Shown: one piece after another, positions 56,278 to 64,000 of the stretch
Position numbering within the stretch: the stretch's first letter is position 1
Layout: each line of letters starts with the position of its first letter
DNA from: CADEED01 sp035701825
GTDB taxonomy: Bacteria > Pseudomonadota > Gammaproteobacteria > Steroidobacterales > Steroidobacteraceae
Direction of reading: 5' to 3'
Assembly (NCBI GenBank): GCA_035701825.1
Contig: DASSRK010000036.1
Span: 26,578 to 90,577 of the forward strand
DNA: 64,000 bases
Notes under the pieces: model-generated
Databases searched by the model: none
What the model saw: the letters and a program-made list of their open reading frames with translations, nothing else
Told to the model about the DNA's origin: nothing
Made by a program: the position numbers and the translations under genes

Positions 56278-59199
56278 ATGGCTCCCAGCCTTCGCGAGTT
56301 GCTGGCATCGACGCCACTCTCGGGCGGTAACGCTCCCTACGTCGAAGCACTGTACGAACAGTTCCTGGCCGATCCTCAGAGCGTTGACGCCCACTGGCGC
56401 GAGTTCTTCCGCAAGCTGCGTGATGGCAGCGCGGGAGAGCAGGTTCATTCCGCCATCCAGGCGGGCATCGTCCAGCGCGCCGGCAGACCGCGGCTGGCCG
56501 CCCCCGGCGCAGCGCCTGCCAATGACGGCGCGGCCAAGCAGGGCGCGGTCTCGCGACTCGTGCAGATCTACGCCAACCGCGGCCATCTCATCGCGCACCT
56601 CGATCCGCTCGGCATGCAGCAGCGTCCGCGCCCGCGAGTGCTCGAGCTCAGCTACTTCGGCTTGTCGGAAGCGGATCTCGACACCGAGTTCCTGACCGGC
56701 TCGCGCCCGCGGGAGCTCGATCCCAAGCTCAAGCTGCGCGAGATCATCGCGCAGCTCGAGCACGCCTACTGCGGCACCATCGGCGCCGAGTTCGCGCACG
56801 TCTCGGACACCGAGGAGCGCCTGTGGCTGCAGGACCAGTTCCTGGTCGGCCGCCTCAAGGGCAGGATCGCGCCCGAGGAACAGAAGAACATCCTGTGGCA
56901 GCTCTCGGCCGCGGAAGGCCTCGAGCGCTACCTGCACACCAAGTACGTCGGCCAGAAGCGCTTCTCGCTCGAGGGCGGCGACTCGCTGATCCCGCTGATC
57001 GACGATCTCATCCAGCAGGGCGGACAGCAGGGCATCGAGGAGTGCGTCATCGGCATGGCGCATCGCGGACGCCTCAACGTGCTCGTCAACGTGCTCGGCA
57101 AATCGCCGTCGGTGCTGTTCGACGAATTCGAAGGCAAGTACGACACCGCGCACCTCACCGGTTCGGGCGACGTGAAGTACCACAAGGGCTTCTCGTCCGA
57201 CCTGCGCACGCCCGGCGGCAACGTGCACGTGGCGCTGGCTTTCAACCCTTCGCACCTCGAAGTGGTGAACCCGGTGGTCGAAGGCTCGGTGCGCGCCCGC
57301 CAGGAGCGTCGCGGCGACGCCCGCGGCGCGCGCGTGCTGCCCATCCTGATCCACGGCGATTCGGCCTTCGCCGGCCAGGGCGTGGTCATGGAAACGCTGC
57401 AGCTGTCGCAGGCGCGGGCGTTCTACACCGGCGGCACGATGCACATCATCGTGAACAACCAGGTCGGGTTCACGACCTCGCGCCCCGACGACGTGCGCTC
57501 GACCATGTACTGCTCGGACGTCGCCAAGATGCTCGAGACGCCGATCTTCCACGTCAATGCCGACGATCCGGAAGCGGTGGTGTTCGTCACGCGGCTGGCG
57601 CTCGCGTACCGCCAGAAGTTCAACAAGGACGTGGTCATCGACCTGGTCTGCTATCGCCGCCACGGCCACAACGAGGCCGACGAGCCGGCGGCCACGCAGC
57701 CGACGATGTACCAGGTCATCCGCAAGCATCCGACCACGCGCAAGCTGTACGCCGACAAGCTGGTCGCGCAGGGCGTGCTCACCGACGCGGAAGCCGCGGA
57801 GCTGGTCGAGCAGTACCGCCAGGGCCTCGACGCCGGCAAGCAGCAGGCGCGCGCCTCGCTCGGCATGATCGGCAACAAGTACACCGTCGACTGGAGCAAG
57901 TACGCGGGCAGCGACTGGAGCGAGCGCGTCACGGGTGGCAACGACCTCGCGCGCCTGAAGGCGCTCGGCGAACGCGCCGTGCGGTTCCCCGAGAATTTCG
58001 CGCTGCATCCGCGCGTCGCGCAGGTGATGGCGAACCGCGCCCGGATGTTCCGCGGCGAGCTGCCCCTCGATTGGGGCGCGGCCGAGACGCTGGCCTACGC
58101 CAGCATCCTCGAAGAGGGCAACTCGATCCGCATCACCGGCCAGGACTCAGGCCGCGGCACCTTCTTCCATCGCCATGCCGTGCTGCACGAGCAGTCGACC
58201 GGGGAGTGCTACGTACCGCTGCAGCACATGGCCGAGCGCCAGCCGCATTTCCAGGTGACCGACTCCGTGCTCTCGGAAGAAGCGGTGCTCGGTTTCGAAT
58301 ACGGCTACTCGACCACCGACCCGTCCGCGCTGGTCATCTGGGAAGCGCAGTTCGGCGATTTCGTGAACGGCGCGCAGGTCATCATCGACCAGTTCATCAG
58401 CTCGGGCGAAGCCAAGTGGGGCCGCCTCTGCGGCCTCGCGCTGTTCCTGCCGCATGGCTACGAAGGCCAGGGCCCCGAGCATTCCTCGGCGCGCCTCGAG
58501 CGCTTCCTGCAGTTGTGCGCCGAGAACAACATGGCGGTGTGCGTGCCTTCGACCCCGGCGCAGATGTTCCACATGATCCGCCGGCAGATCCTGCGCAGCC
58601 TGCGCAAGCCGCTGATCGTCATGACGCCGAAGTCGCTGCTGCGCCACGAGCTGTCGGTGTCCTCGCTCGAGGACCTGGCCAACGGCGAATTCGCCACGGT
58701 CATCGACGAGGTCGACAAACTACCCGCCGCCGGCGTGCACCGCGTGGTCATGTGCTCGGGCAAGGTGTACTTCGACCTGCTCAAGGCGCGGCGCGCCCAG
58801 AAGGACAACAAGCACGTCGGCGACGTGGCGCTGGTGCGCATCGAGCAGCTCTATCCGTTCCCGGTGCACGAGACCGAGAGCGTGCTCGCCCGCTACCCGA
58901 ACGCACGCGAGGTCGTGTGGTGCCAGGAGGAGCCGCAGAACCAGGGCGCCTGGTACCAGATCCGCCATCGCCTGCAGACCCTGTGCGGCAAGCGCGAGCT
59001 GCTGTACGCGGGCCGCCCGCCGGCGGCGGCGCCGGCTACCGGCATCGGCAAGATCCACGAAACCGAGCAACGCGGCCTCATCGAGGCGGCGCTGCTCGCG
59101 ACCAACAAGGAAGACGGGGCGCGTGAAACCAAGCGCCTGACGTCGGGCACCGGCGCCACCGGCGTCAGCCCGGCGCCGGCTGCCGCCACGTCGCGCTGA
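56278..59199 (+). CDS. sucA: 2-oxoglutarate dehydrogenase E1 component
   Basis: A 973-residue thiamine-diphosphate enzyme that decarboxylates 2-oxoglutarate in the TCA cycle and passes succinyl to lipoyl-E2. The N-terminal segment includes GGNAPYVEALYEQFLADPQS. Family motifs are GMAHRGRLNVLVNVLGK, HGDSAFAGQGVVMETLQLS, the ThDP motif region ending CYRRHGHNEADEPAATQPTM, and WEAQFGDFVNGAQVIIDQFI. Length is normal. A 16-nt A/T-rich tract precedes ATG 56278. sucB follows after 22 nt and lpd after that, so the whole complex is one operon. Confidence 0.97.
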   Translation: MAPSLRELLASTPLSGGNAPYVEALYEQFLADPQSVDAHWREFFRKLRDGSAGEQVHSAIQAGIVQRAGRPRLAAPGAAPANDGAAKQGAVSRLVQIYANRGHLIAHLDPLGMQQRPRPRVLELSYFGLSEADLDTEFLTGSRPRELDPKLKLREIIAQLEHAYCGTIGAEFAHVSDTEERLWLQDQFLVGRLKGRIAPEEQKNILWQLSAAEGLERYLHTKYVGQKRFSLEGGDSLIPLIDDLIQQGGQQGIEECVIGMAHRGRLNVLVNVLGKSPSVLFDEFEGKYDTAHLTGSGDVKYHKGFSSDLRTPGGNVHVALAFNPSHLEVVNPVVEGSVRARQERRGDARGARVLPILIHGDSAFAGQGVVMETLQLSQARAFYTGGTMHIIVNNQVGFTTSRPDDVRSTMYCSDVAKMLETPIFHVNADDPEAVVFVTRLALAYRQKFNKDVVIDLVCYRRHGHNEADEPAATQPTMYQVIRKHPTTRKLYADKLVAQGVLTDAEAAELVEQYRQGLDAGKQQARASLGMIGNKYTVDWSKYAGSDWSERVTGGNDLARLKALGERAVRFPENFALHPRVAQVMANRARMFRGELPLDWGAAETLAYASILEEGNSIRITGQDSGRGTFFHRHAVLHEQSTGECYVPLQHMAERQPHFQVTDSVLSEEAVLGFEYGYSTTDPSALVIWEAQFGDFVNGAQVIIDQFISSGEAKWGRLCGLALFLPHGYEGQGPEHSSARLERFLQLCAENNMAVCVPSTPAQMFHMIRRQILRSLRKPLIVMTPKSLLRHELSVSSLEDLANGEFATVIDEVDKLPAAGVHRVVMCSGKVYFDLLKARRAQKDNKHVGDVALVRIEQLYPFPVHETESVLARYPNAREVVWCQEEPQNQGAWYQIRHRLQTLCGKRELLYAGRPPAAAPATGIGKIHETEQRGLIEAALLATNKEDGARETKRLTSGTGATGVSPAPAAATSR

Positions 59200-59221
59200 G
59201 AAATCCGGAAGAAGAAAACAC

Positions 59222-60421
59222 ATGGCCATCGAAATCAAGGTTCCCCAACTACCCGAGTCGGTCGCGGACGCGACCCTGGTCACCTGGCACAAGCAGGCCG
59301 GCCAGGCGGTGACGCGCGATGAAAACCTCGCCGATCTCGAAACCGACAAGGTGGTGCTCGAGGTCCCCGCGCCCGTGAATGGCGTGCTGAAGGAACTGCG
59401 CATCACGGCCGGCACCTCGGTCACCAGCGGACAGGTGCTCGCGGTGCTGGAAGAGGGCGCCGCCGCCACCGCCGCTCCCGCCGCCAGGCCCGCACCCGCT
59501 GCCGTGCCGGCTGCCGCGAAGCCCGCCGCCGCCGCGCCCGCGAAGAACGAAGGCGACAAGCTCGCGCCTTCCGTGCGCCGCATGGTGGAAGAGCAGAAAC
59601 TGGATCCGGCCAAGATCCCCGCCTCGGGCAAGGATGGCCGCATCACCAAGGGCGACGTCGTCGAGTACGTGAACAAGCCGGCCGCGCCGGCGCCGGCGCC
59701 GACGACCGTCGGGGCCGCGGGCAGACAGGAGCAGCGCGTGCCGATGACGCGCCTGCGCGCGCGCATCGCGCAGCGCCTGCTCGAGGCGCAGCAAACCCAG
59801 GCGCAGCTCACCACGTTCAACGAGATCGATCTCAAGGCGGTCATGGACGTGCGCGCGAAGTACAAGGACGTGTTCGAGAAGAAGCACGGCGTGAAGCTCG
59901 GCTTCATGTCCTTCTTCGTGAAGGCCGCGGTCGAGGCGCTGAAGAAATTCCCGGCGGTCAATGCCTCGGTGGAAGGCAATGACATCGTGTACCACGAGTA
60001 CTACGACATCGGCGTCGCGGTGTCGACCGAGAAGGGTCTCATGGTTCCGGTATTGCGCGACGTCGACCTGCAGAGCTACGCCGACATCGAGAAGAACATC
60101 GGCGTTTACGCGCAGAAGGCCCGCGAGGGCAAGATCACCATCGAGGAGCTCACCGGCGGCACGTTCTCCGTGACCAACGGCGGCACCTTCGGCTCGCTGC
60201 TGTCGACGCCCATCGTCAACATGCCGCAGAGCGCCATCCTCGGCATGCACGCCACCAAGGAACGCCCTGTGGTCGTCAACGGCGAGATCGTGGTGCGGCC
60301 CATGATGTACGTGGCGCTTTCCTACGACCACCGCATCATCGACGGCCGCGAGGCCGTGCAGTTCCTGGTGACCATCAAGGACTGCCTCGAGGATCCGGCG
60401 CGGCTGCTGCTCGGCGTCTGA
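59222..60421 (+). CDS. sucB: 2-oxoglutarate dehydrogenase E2 (dihydrolipoyl succinyltransferase)
   Basis: A 399-residue core enzyme of the complex. One lipoyl domain (1-75) has K43 in DLETDKVVLEV as the lipoylated residue. An Ala/Pro linker, a peripheral-subunit binding domain (about 117-153, APSVRRMVEEQKLDPAKIPA), a second linker, and the catalytic domain with SYDHRIIDGREAVQFL follow; the His and Asp of that motif are the active site. PVLRDVDLQSYADIEKNIGV and NGGTFGSLLSTPIVNMPQSA are typical of succinyl rather than acetyl transferases. Confidence 0.97.
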   Translation: MAIEIKVPQLPESVADATLVTWHKQAGQAVTRDENLADLETDKVVLEVPAPVNGVLKELRITAGTSVTSGQVLAVLEEGAAATAAPAARPAPAAVPAAAKPAAAAPAKNEGDKLAPSVRRMVEEQKLDPAKIPASGKDGRITKGDVVEYVNKPAAPAPAPTTVGAAGRQEQRVPMTRLRARIAQRLLEAQQTQAQLTTFNEIDLKAVMDVRAKYKDVFEKKHGVKLGFMSFFVKAAVEALKKFPAVNASVEGNDIVYHEYYDIGVAVSTEKGLMVPVLRDVDLQSYADIEKNIGVYAQKAREGKITIEELTGGTFSVTNGGTFGSLLSTPIVNMPQSAILGMHATKERPVVVNGEIVVRPMMYVALSYDHRIIDGREAVQFLVTIKDCLEDPARLLLGV

Positions 60422-60442
60422 GCGAAATAACGAGAGGATTTC

Positions 60443-61870
60443 ATGGCTCCTGAATACGACGTGATCGTCATCGGCGGCGGTCCCGCGGGCTATCCCGCGG
60501 CCATTCGTGCGGCGCAGAACAAGCTCAAGGTCGCCTGCATCGACGAGTGGAAGAACAAGGACGGCTCGGCCGTGTTCGGCGGCACCTGCACGAACGCGGG
60601 CTGCATTCCCTCCAAGGCGCTGCTCGAGTCGAGCGAGCTCTACGTCAAGACGAAGGACGAGCTCGGCGTGCACGGCATCAAGGTCGGCAGCGTCGACTTC
60701 GACGTTGCGCAGATGCAGAAGCGCAAGACCGGTATCGTCAAGGCCAGCACCAACGGCATCGCGCTGCTGCTCAAGGGCGCCGGCGTCACGCCGCTGCAGG
60801 GCCACGGCAAGCTGCTGCCCGGCCGCAAGGTGGAATTCACCGCCCACGACGGCAAGAAGGAGACGCTCGCCGCGAAGCACGTCGTGCTCGCCAGCGGCTC
60901 GATTCCCACCGAGCTCAAGAGCATGGCCTTCGACGGCAAGAACATCGTCGACAACTGGGGCGCGCTCGACTTCGACAGCGTGCCGAGGAAACTCGCGGTG
61001 GTCGGCGCCGGCGTCATCGGCCTCGAGCTCGGCAGCGTGTGGCGCCGCCTCGGGAGCGAAGTGGTGATGCTGGAAGCGCTCGACAGCTTCCTCGCCGTGG
61101 CCGACCAGGGTCTCGCCAGGGAAGCCGCGCGGCATTTCAAGAAGCAGGGCCTCGACATCAAGCTGGGCGCGAAAGTCTCCGGTGCGAAGTCCACCGCCAA
61201 CGGCGTCGAGGTGAACTACACCGACGCCTCCGGCGCGCACATCCTCAACGTCGACAAGCTCATCGTCTGCGTCGGCCGCCGTCCGTACACCGGGGACTTG
61301 CTGGCCGACGGCACCGGCGTGCAGATCGACGAACGCGGCTTCATCAAGGTGGACGATCACTGCAAGACCACCGCCGAGAACGTCTGGGCGGTCGGCGACT
61401 GCGTGCGCGGGCCCATGCTGGCCCACAAGGCCAAGGACGAGGGCGTCATGGTGGGCGACATGATCGCCGGCAAGTACGGCCACATGAATTACGACACCAT
61501 CCCGTCGGTGATCTACACCCACCCGGAGATCGCCTGGGTGGGCCAGACCGAGGAGCAGGTCAAGGCCAGCGGCCGGGCCTACAAGGTCGGCCAGTTCCCT
61601 TTTGCGGCCAGTGGCCGCGCCCGAGCCATGGAATCGACCGCTGGCTTCGTCAAGCTGATTGCAGCCCAGGATGACGACGAGGTGCTCGGTGTCCACATCA
61701 TCGGCCCGCTGGCGGGCGAGCTCATCGCCGAAGCGGTGCTCGCGATGGAGTATTCCGCCAGCAGCGAAGACCTGCAGCGGACCATCCACGCGCATCCGAC
61801 CTTGTCAGAGGCGCTGCACGAGGCCGCGCTGGCGGCCGACAAGCGCGCCATCGACAACGTCAACCGCTAG
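60443..61870 (+). CDS. lpd: Dihydrolipoamide dehydrogenase (E3)
   Basis: A 475-residue FAD disulfide reductase that reoxidises lipoyl groups for 2-oxoacid dehydrogenases and the glycine cleavage system. The FAD site is VIVIGGGPAGYPAAIRAAQN, the redox disulfide is GGTCTNAGCIPSKAL, the NAD site is AVVGAGVIGLELGSVWRRLG, and the C-terminal active-site His-Glu lies in TIHAHPTLSEALHEAAL. GAGAGG precedes the ATG. The TAG stop is followed without any gap by the stop of the convergent hydrolase gene. Confidence 0.97.
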   Translation: MAPEYDVIVIGGGPAGYPAAIRAAQNKLKVACIDEWKNKDGSAVFGGTCTNAGCIPSKALLESSELYVKTKDELGVHGIKVGSVDFDVAQMQKRKTGIVKASTNGIALLLKGAGVTPLQGHGKLLPGRKVEFTAHDGKKETLAAKHVVLASGSIPTELKSMAFDGKNIVDNWGALDFDSVPRKLAVVGAGVIGLELGSVWRRLGSEVVMLEALDSFLAVADQGLAREAARHFKKQGLDIKLGAKVSGAKSTANGVEVNYTDASGAHILNVDKLIVCVGRRPYTGDLLADGTGVQIDERGFIKVDDHCKTTAENVWAVGDCVRGPMLAHKAKDEGVMVGDMIAGKYGHMNYDTIPSVIYTHPEIAWVGQTEEQVKASGRAYKVGQFPFAASGRARAMESTAGFVKLIAAQDDDEVLGVHIIGPLAGELIAEAVLAMEYSASSEDLQRTIHAHPTLSEALHEAALAADKRAIDNVNR

Positions 61871-62962
61871 TTAGTTCGAGCCGCAGGGCAGGGTCGCGAA
61901 CACGTGCTGCTCGAGCAGCTTGCGCGTCTCGTCGTGCATGTCCTTCTGGTTGTAATGCGTGCGGGTCACCACCGCGACCAGCGACTGCAAGGGCGCGCCC
62001 AGCACGACGTTGCCTCCATTGCCCGACATGTACCAGCCGTTGATGCTGCCGCAGGGTGACTTGTACTGGCGCTGCCAGTAAAGCATGCCGTAGCTCGTCT
62101 CCTCGTCGACCACGTTGCTGACGGTGTGCATGCGCTCCACCCAGGCCCGCGGCACGAGCTGCAGGCCGAGCCATTCGCCGTCGTTGAGCATGAGGACACC
62201 GAGCTTGAGCAGGTCACGGCTGCGCAATTCGAGGCCGCCCCCGCCCTGGAATTCGCCGCTCGGCGAGCGCGCCCAGCGGCGCTCGTGGATGCCGAGCGGG
62301 CGCAGCAGCCTGGCGTCGACGTAGCGGTCGAGAGGTACCTGCGTCGCGCGCTGCACGATCTGCCCCAGCAGGAACACGCCGCCGGTGCAATACGAGAACG
62401 GGCCGCGGCCGCCGGGTCCGCGCCGGTAGTCAGGCCTCACCGGCAGGTCGACGACCCAGCGGGTCCAGTTGGCGAGCGGGTACATGTTCTCTTCGTTGCC
62501 CACGCTGGTGGCGTCGAAGTCGTTGCAATCCAGCGCCGACGACATGGTCAGCAGGTCCATCAACGTGATGGCCTGCTTGAGCGGAGCGTCGTTGTGGAAG
62601 GGCGCCAGCGGCCGCAGGAAGCCGAACGCCGGCTCGGCCGGATGAAGCGCGCCATCGGCGACGGCCTGGCCGACGGCGAGCGCCGTCACGGTCTTGGTGG
62701 CCGAGCGCGTGTTGTTGAGCACGTTGATGCCGCCGCCGTCGAAATAGCGTTCGAACACCAGCCGGCCGCCGCGGAACACCAGCACGCTGGTGGTATCGGG
62801 AAACTGCGCGGCGATCACTGCGGGCGTCAGCGATTCGAGCGGCCCCGGGTGCAGCCCGACGTCATCCGGCGTGCCGACCTGGAATCCATCCTTGAGCGCG
62901 ACCGGCGCCGCGAAAGCCGCCGCGGCCGGCAGCAGGAGGAGGCTTGCGAGGAGAGCGCGCAC
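61871..62962 (-). CDS. Serine hydrolase, beta-lactamase class C family
   Basis: A 363-residue exported protein (signal LLASLLLLPAAAAFAAP). The nucleophile motif is RSATKTVTALAVG (S-x-x-K). The second motif, normally YxN, appears to be YCT in FSYCTGGVFLLGQ, and the third region is NGWYMSGNGGNVV. This fits esterase or D-aminopeptidase-like members such as EstB rather than a true beta-lactamase. The start is uncertain: GTG 62962 is the only usual start codon near the signal sequence. It lies 43 nt downstream of the TonB-domain gene on the same strand. Confidence 0.82.
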   Translation of the reverse strand: MRALLASLLLLPAAAAFAAPVALKDGFQVGTPDDVGLHPGPLESLTPAVIAAQFPDTTSVLVFRGGRLVFERYFDGGGINVLNNTRSATKTVTALAVGQAVADGALHPAEPAFGFLRPLAPFHNDAPLKQAITLMDLLTMSSALDCNDFDATSVGNEENMYPLANWTRWVVDLPVRPDYRRGPGGRGPFSYCTGGVFLLGQIVQRATQVPLDRYVDARLLRPLGIHERRWARSPSGEFQGGGGLELRSRDLLKLGVLMLNDGEWLGLQLVPRAWVERMHTVSNVVDEETSYGMLYWQRQYKSPCGSINGWYMSGNGGNVVLGAPLQSLVAVVTRTHYNQKDMHDETRKLLEQHVFATLPCGSN

Positions 62963-63005
62963 TCCGGGCAGACCGCCCGGCGACCAGATTGGTTCCGCCG
63001 GCGGC

Positions 63006-64000
63006 CTAGTTAGCCGGGTCGAAGACCAGCTTGGCCTTGGCGGTCGATTCCACCGCGACGCCGTTTTCCCTGCGCGGCTCGTAGGTCCACTTGCGCACCG
63101 CGTCCTGCGCCGCGGAGTCGAACACGCCGGAGGGCTGCGACTCGATGACTTCGAGGTTGCTGACGCGTCCGTTGGTGCCGATGCTGAACCTGACCACCAC
63201 GTAGCCCTTGGTTTTCGGGGGGATGTTGGCGGGCGCAATCGGGGTGACGCGCTTGATGATCTTCGCGGGGACGACATCGACCGGGGCGGCGGGCGGCGCG
63301 GCGCTCGGCGCGGGCGCGACGGCGGAGCCGGCGCCACTTTGCGTGGCGGGCACGGCGCTCGACGGGGCTGCGTTCGACGGCGTCGCGTTCGACGGGGCAG
63401 GGGCCGGCGGCGCCGGCTGCGGTGCGCGGCCGACCGCCGAATCGCTGGCCTCGATGGTGCGTCCGCCGAAGGAATTGCTGTCGCCGCGGCGCGCGGAGTA
63501 GGTAGGCGGCGCATTGATGGGCGCGTCGAGCGGCAGGCTCGCCGGGCGCGGTGCATCGCCGATGGGCGCGCCATAGCTGCGTGTCGCGGAGCCGCTGCCG
63601 GAGCTGCGCTCCGTCGGCGCGGCTGCGCGCTCCGGCGGGCGCGCGGCGCCACGGTCGGCGCTTCGCTCGCCGCGCGACTCCGTGGCGCGCGGCTTCGCCG
63701 GTGCCGCGCCGCCGGCCGGGACCACGGCGTTCTTCGCCGCCCTGGCGTCTTCCTTCGCGCTGTCGCGGCCGGCCAGGCGCGCGAGTTCCTCGGCGCGCTC
63801 GATCGACTTCTCCAGGAATTCGCGGCGCGGGTGTTCCGGCGACTTCGCGATCAGCTCTTCCAGCTCGCGGCGCGCGGTCTCGAGGTCGTTGGCCATGATG
63901 GCGTTTTCGATGTCCATCTCGATCAGCGTCAGGCCGTCGGTGACCTTCTGCTGCTCGGCCATTTCCTGGATCTTTTCCGCGATCGCGGCTTCGCGCGCGC
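63006..64000 (-). CDS. TonB C-terminal-domain protein (cut by window edge)
   Basis: The frame is open to the right edge, so the N-terminus is missing. The visible 330 residues begin with an acidic helical segment containing a possible TPR-like unit (DLETARRELEELIAKSPEHP). A long disordered Arg/Ser/Pro/Ala region follows, then the TonB C-terminal domain: PANIPPKTKGYVVVRFSIGT, NGRVSNLEVIESQPSGVFDS, AAQDAVRKWTYEP. That domain contacts TonB boxes of outer-membrane receptors, but the middle region is longer and less proline-rich than classical TonB. An ATG at 63962 exists inside the frame, but there is no sign that it is the start. Confidence 0.82.
   Translation of the reverse strand, partial: AREAAIAEKIQEMAEQQKVTDGLTLIEMDIENAIMANDLETARRELEELIAKSPEHPRREFLEKSIERAEELARLAGRDSAKEDARAAKNAVVPAGGAAPAKPRATESRGERSADRGAARPPERAAAPTERSSGSGSATRSYGAPIGDAPRPASLPLDAPINAPPTYSARRGDSNSFGGRTIEASDSAVGRAPQPAPPAPAPSNATPSNAAPSSAVPATQSGAGSAVAPAPSAAPPAAPVDVVPAKIIKRVTPIAPANIPPKTKGYVVVRFSIGTNGRVSNLEVIESQPSGVFDSAAQDAVRKWTYEPRRENGVAVESTAKAKLVFDPAN

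Noticed and set aside
59249..61795. 848-codon minus-strand ORF opposite sucB and lpd
   Set aside because: It mirrors the third-codon-position bias of two highly conserved enzymes and has no domain or ribosome site.
61871..63652. 593-codon frame suggesting a TonB-like/serine hydrolase fusion
   Set aside because: Its first 230 or so codons are an out-of-frame reading of the TonB-domain gene (Arg/Pro/Ser-rich). The real hydrolase begins at a signal peptide near 62962.

Overview
The window is about 67% G+C and densely packed with genes on both strands. It carries SxxxH TonB-type anchors, an RND pump, a DUF6491 lipoprotein, MltF, a DbpA-domain DEAD-box helicase and a sucA-sucB-lpd cluster. This suggests an aerobic, free-living gammaproteobacterium, probably near the Xanthomonadales/Nevskiales (Steroidobacter-like). 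That placement is inferred from gene content only. A GH9 endoglucanase, a two-headed CE7/SGNH esterase, a GH43 glycosidase and a LigM/DesA-like aryl-ether demethylase point to growth on plant polysaccharide and lignin-derived material. No prophage, insertion sequence or CRISPR array was seen.

Layout. 1-4.7 kb: the end of serS, the GH9 gene, tRNA-Ser and panD. 4.7-17.1 kb: two hybrid histidine kinases, an arsR-SRPBCC-GST operon with a perfect palindrome over the arsR start, xthA, a GFA-domain protein, a phospholipase-D-type synthase, an AI-2E-family permease, a lone receiver protein and a 34-residue membrane peptide. 17.3-25.1 kb: two proteins with TonB-like anchors but no TonB C-terminal domain, a DEAD-box helicase, and a two-gene unit of a Gfo/Idh/MocA oxidoreductase and the CE7-SGNH esterase. 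25.2-30.1 kb: a tightly overlapping operon of a YtrA-type GntR regulator, an ABC ATPase, a permease, a fusion of an acyltransferase-3 membrane domain to an ABC ATPase, and a second permease. 30.2-43 kb: the O-demethylase, a thioesterase, a MASE1 kinase, MltF, a phosphatase-fold protein lacking its catalytic cysteine, and an RND adaptor/pump pair. 43-48 kb: small lipoproteins, a MAPEG protein, GH43, a histidine phosphatase, a peroxiredoxin, tRNA-Ala and tRNA-Arg, and three copies of a palindromic repeat. 48-56 kb: two more hybrid kinases and a YfiR-TonB receptor operon. 56-64 kb: sucA-sucB-lpd, a serine hydrolase and a TonB-domain protein cut by the right edge.

How the genes work together. Signalling dominates: there are five histidine kinases (four with a receiver domain) and one free receiver, but no DNA-binding response regulator. 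Their outputs must lie elsewhere. The most distinctive arrangements are the acyltransferase-ABC fusion within a YtrA-type operon, and the YfiR/TonB-receptor pair divergent from a kinase that looks like YfiN with its cyclase replaced by a phosphorelay. Also notable are the CE7-SGNH fusion and a small family of extragenic palindromes placed between stop codons. Operators and intrinsic terminators can be read directly at several boundaries.
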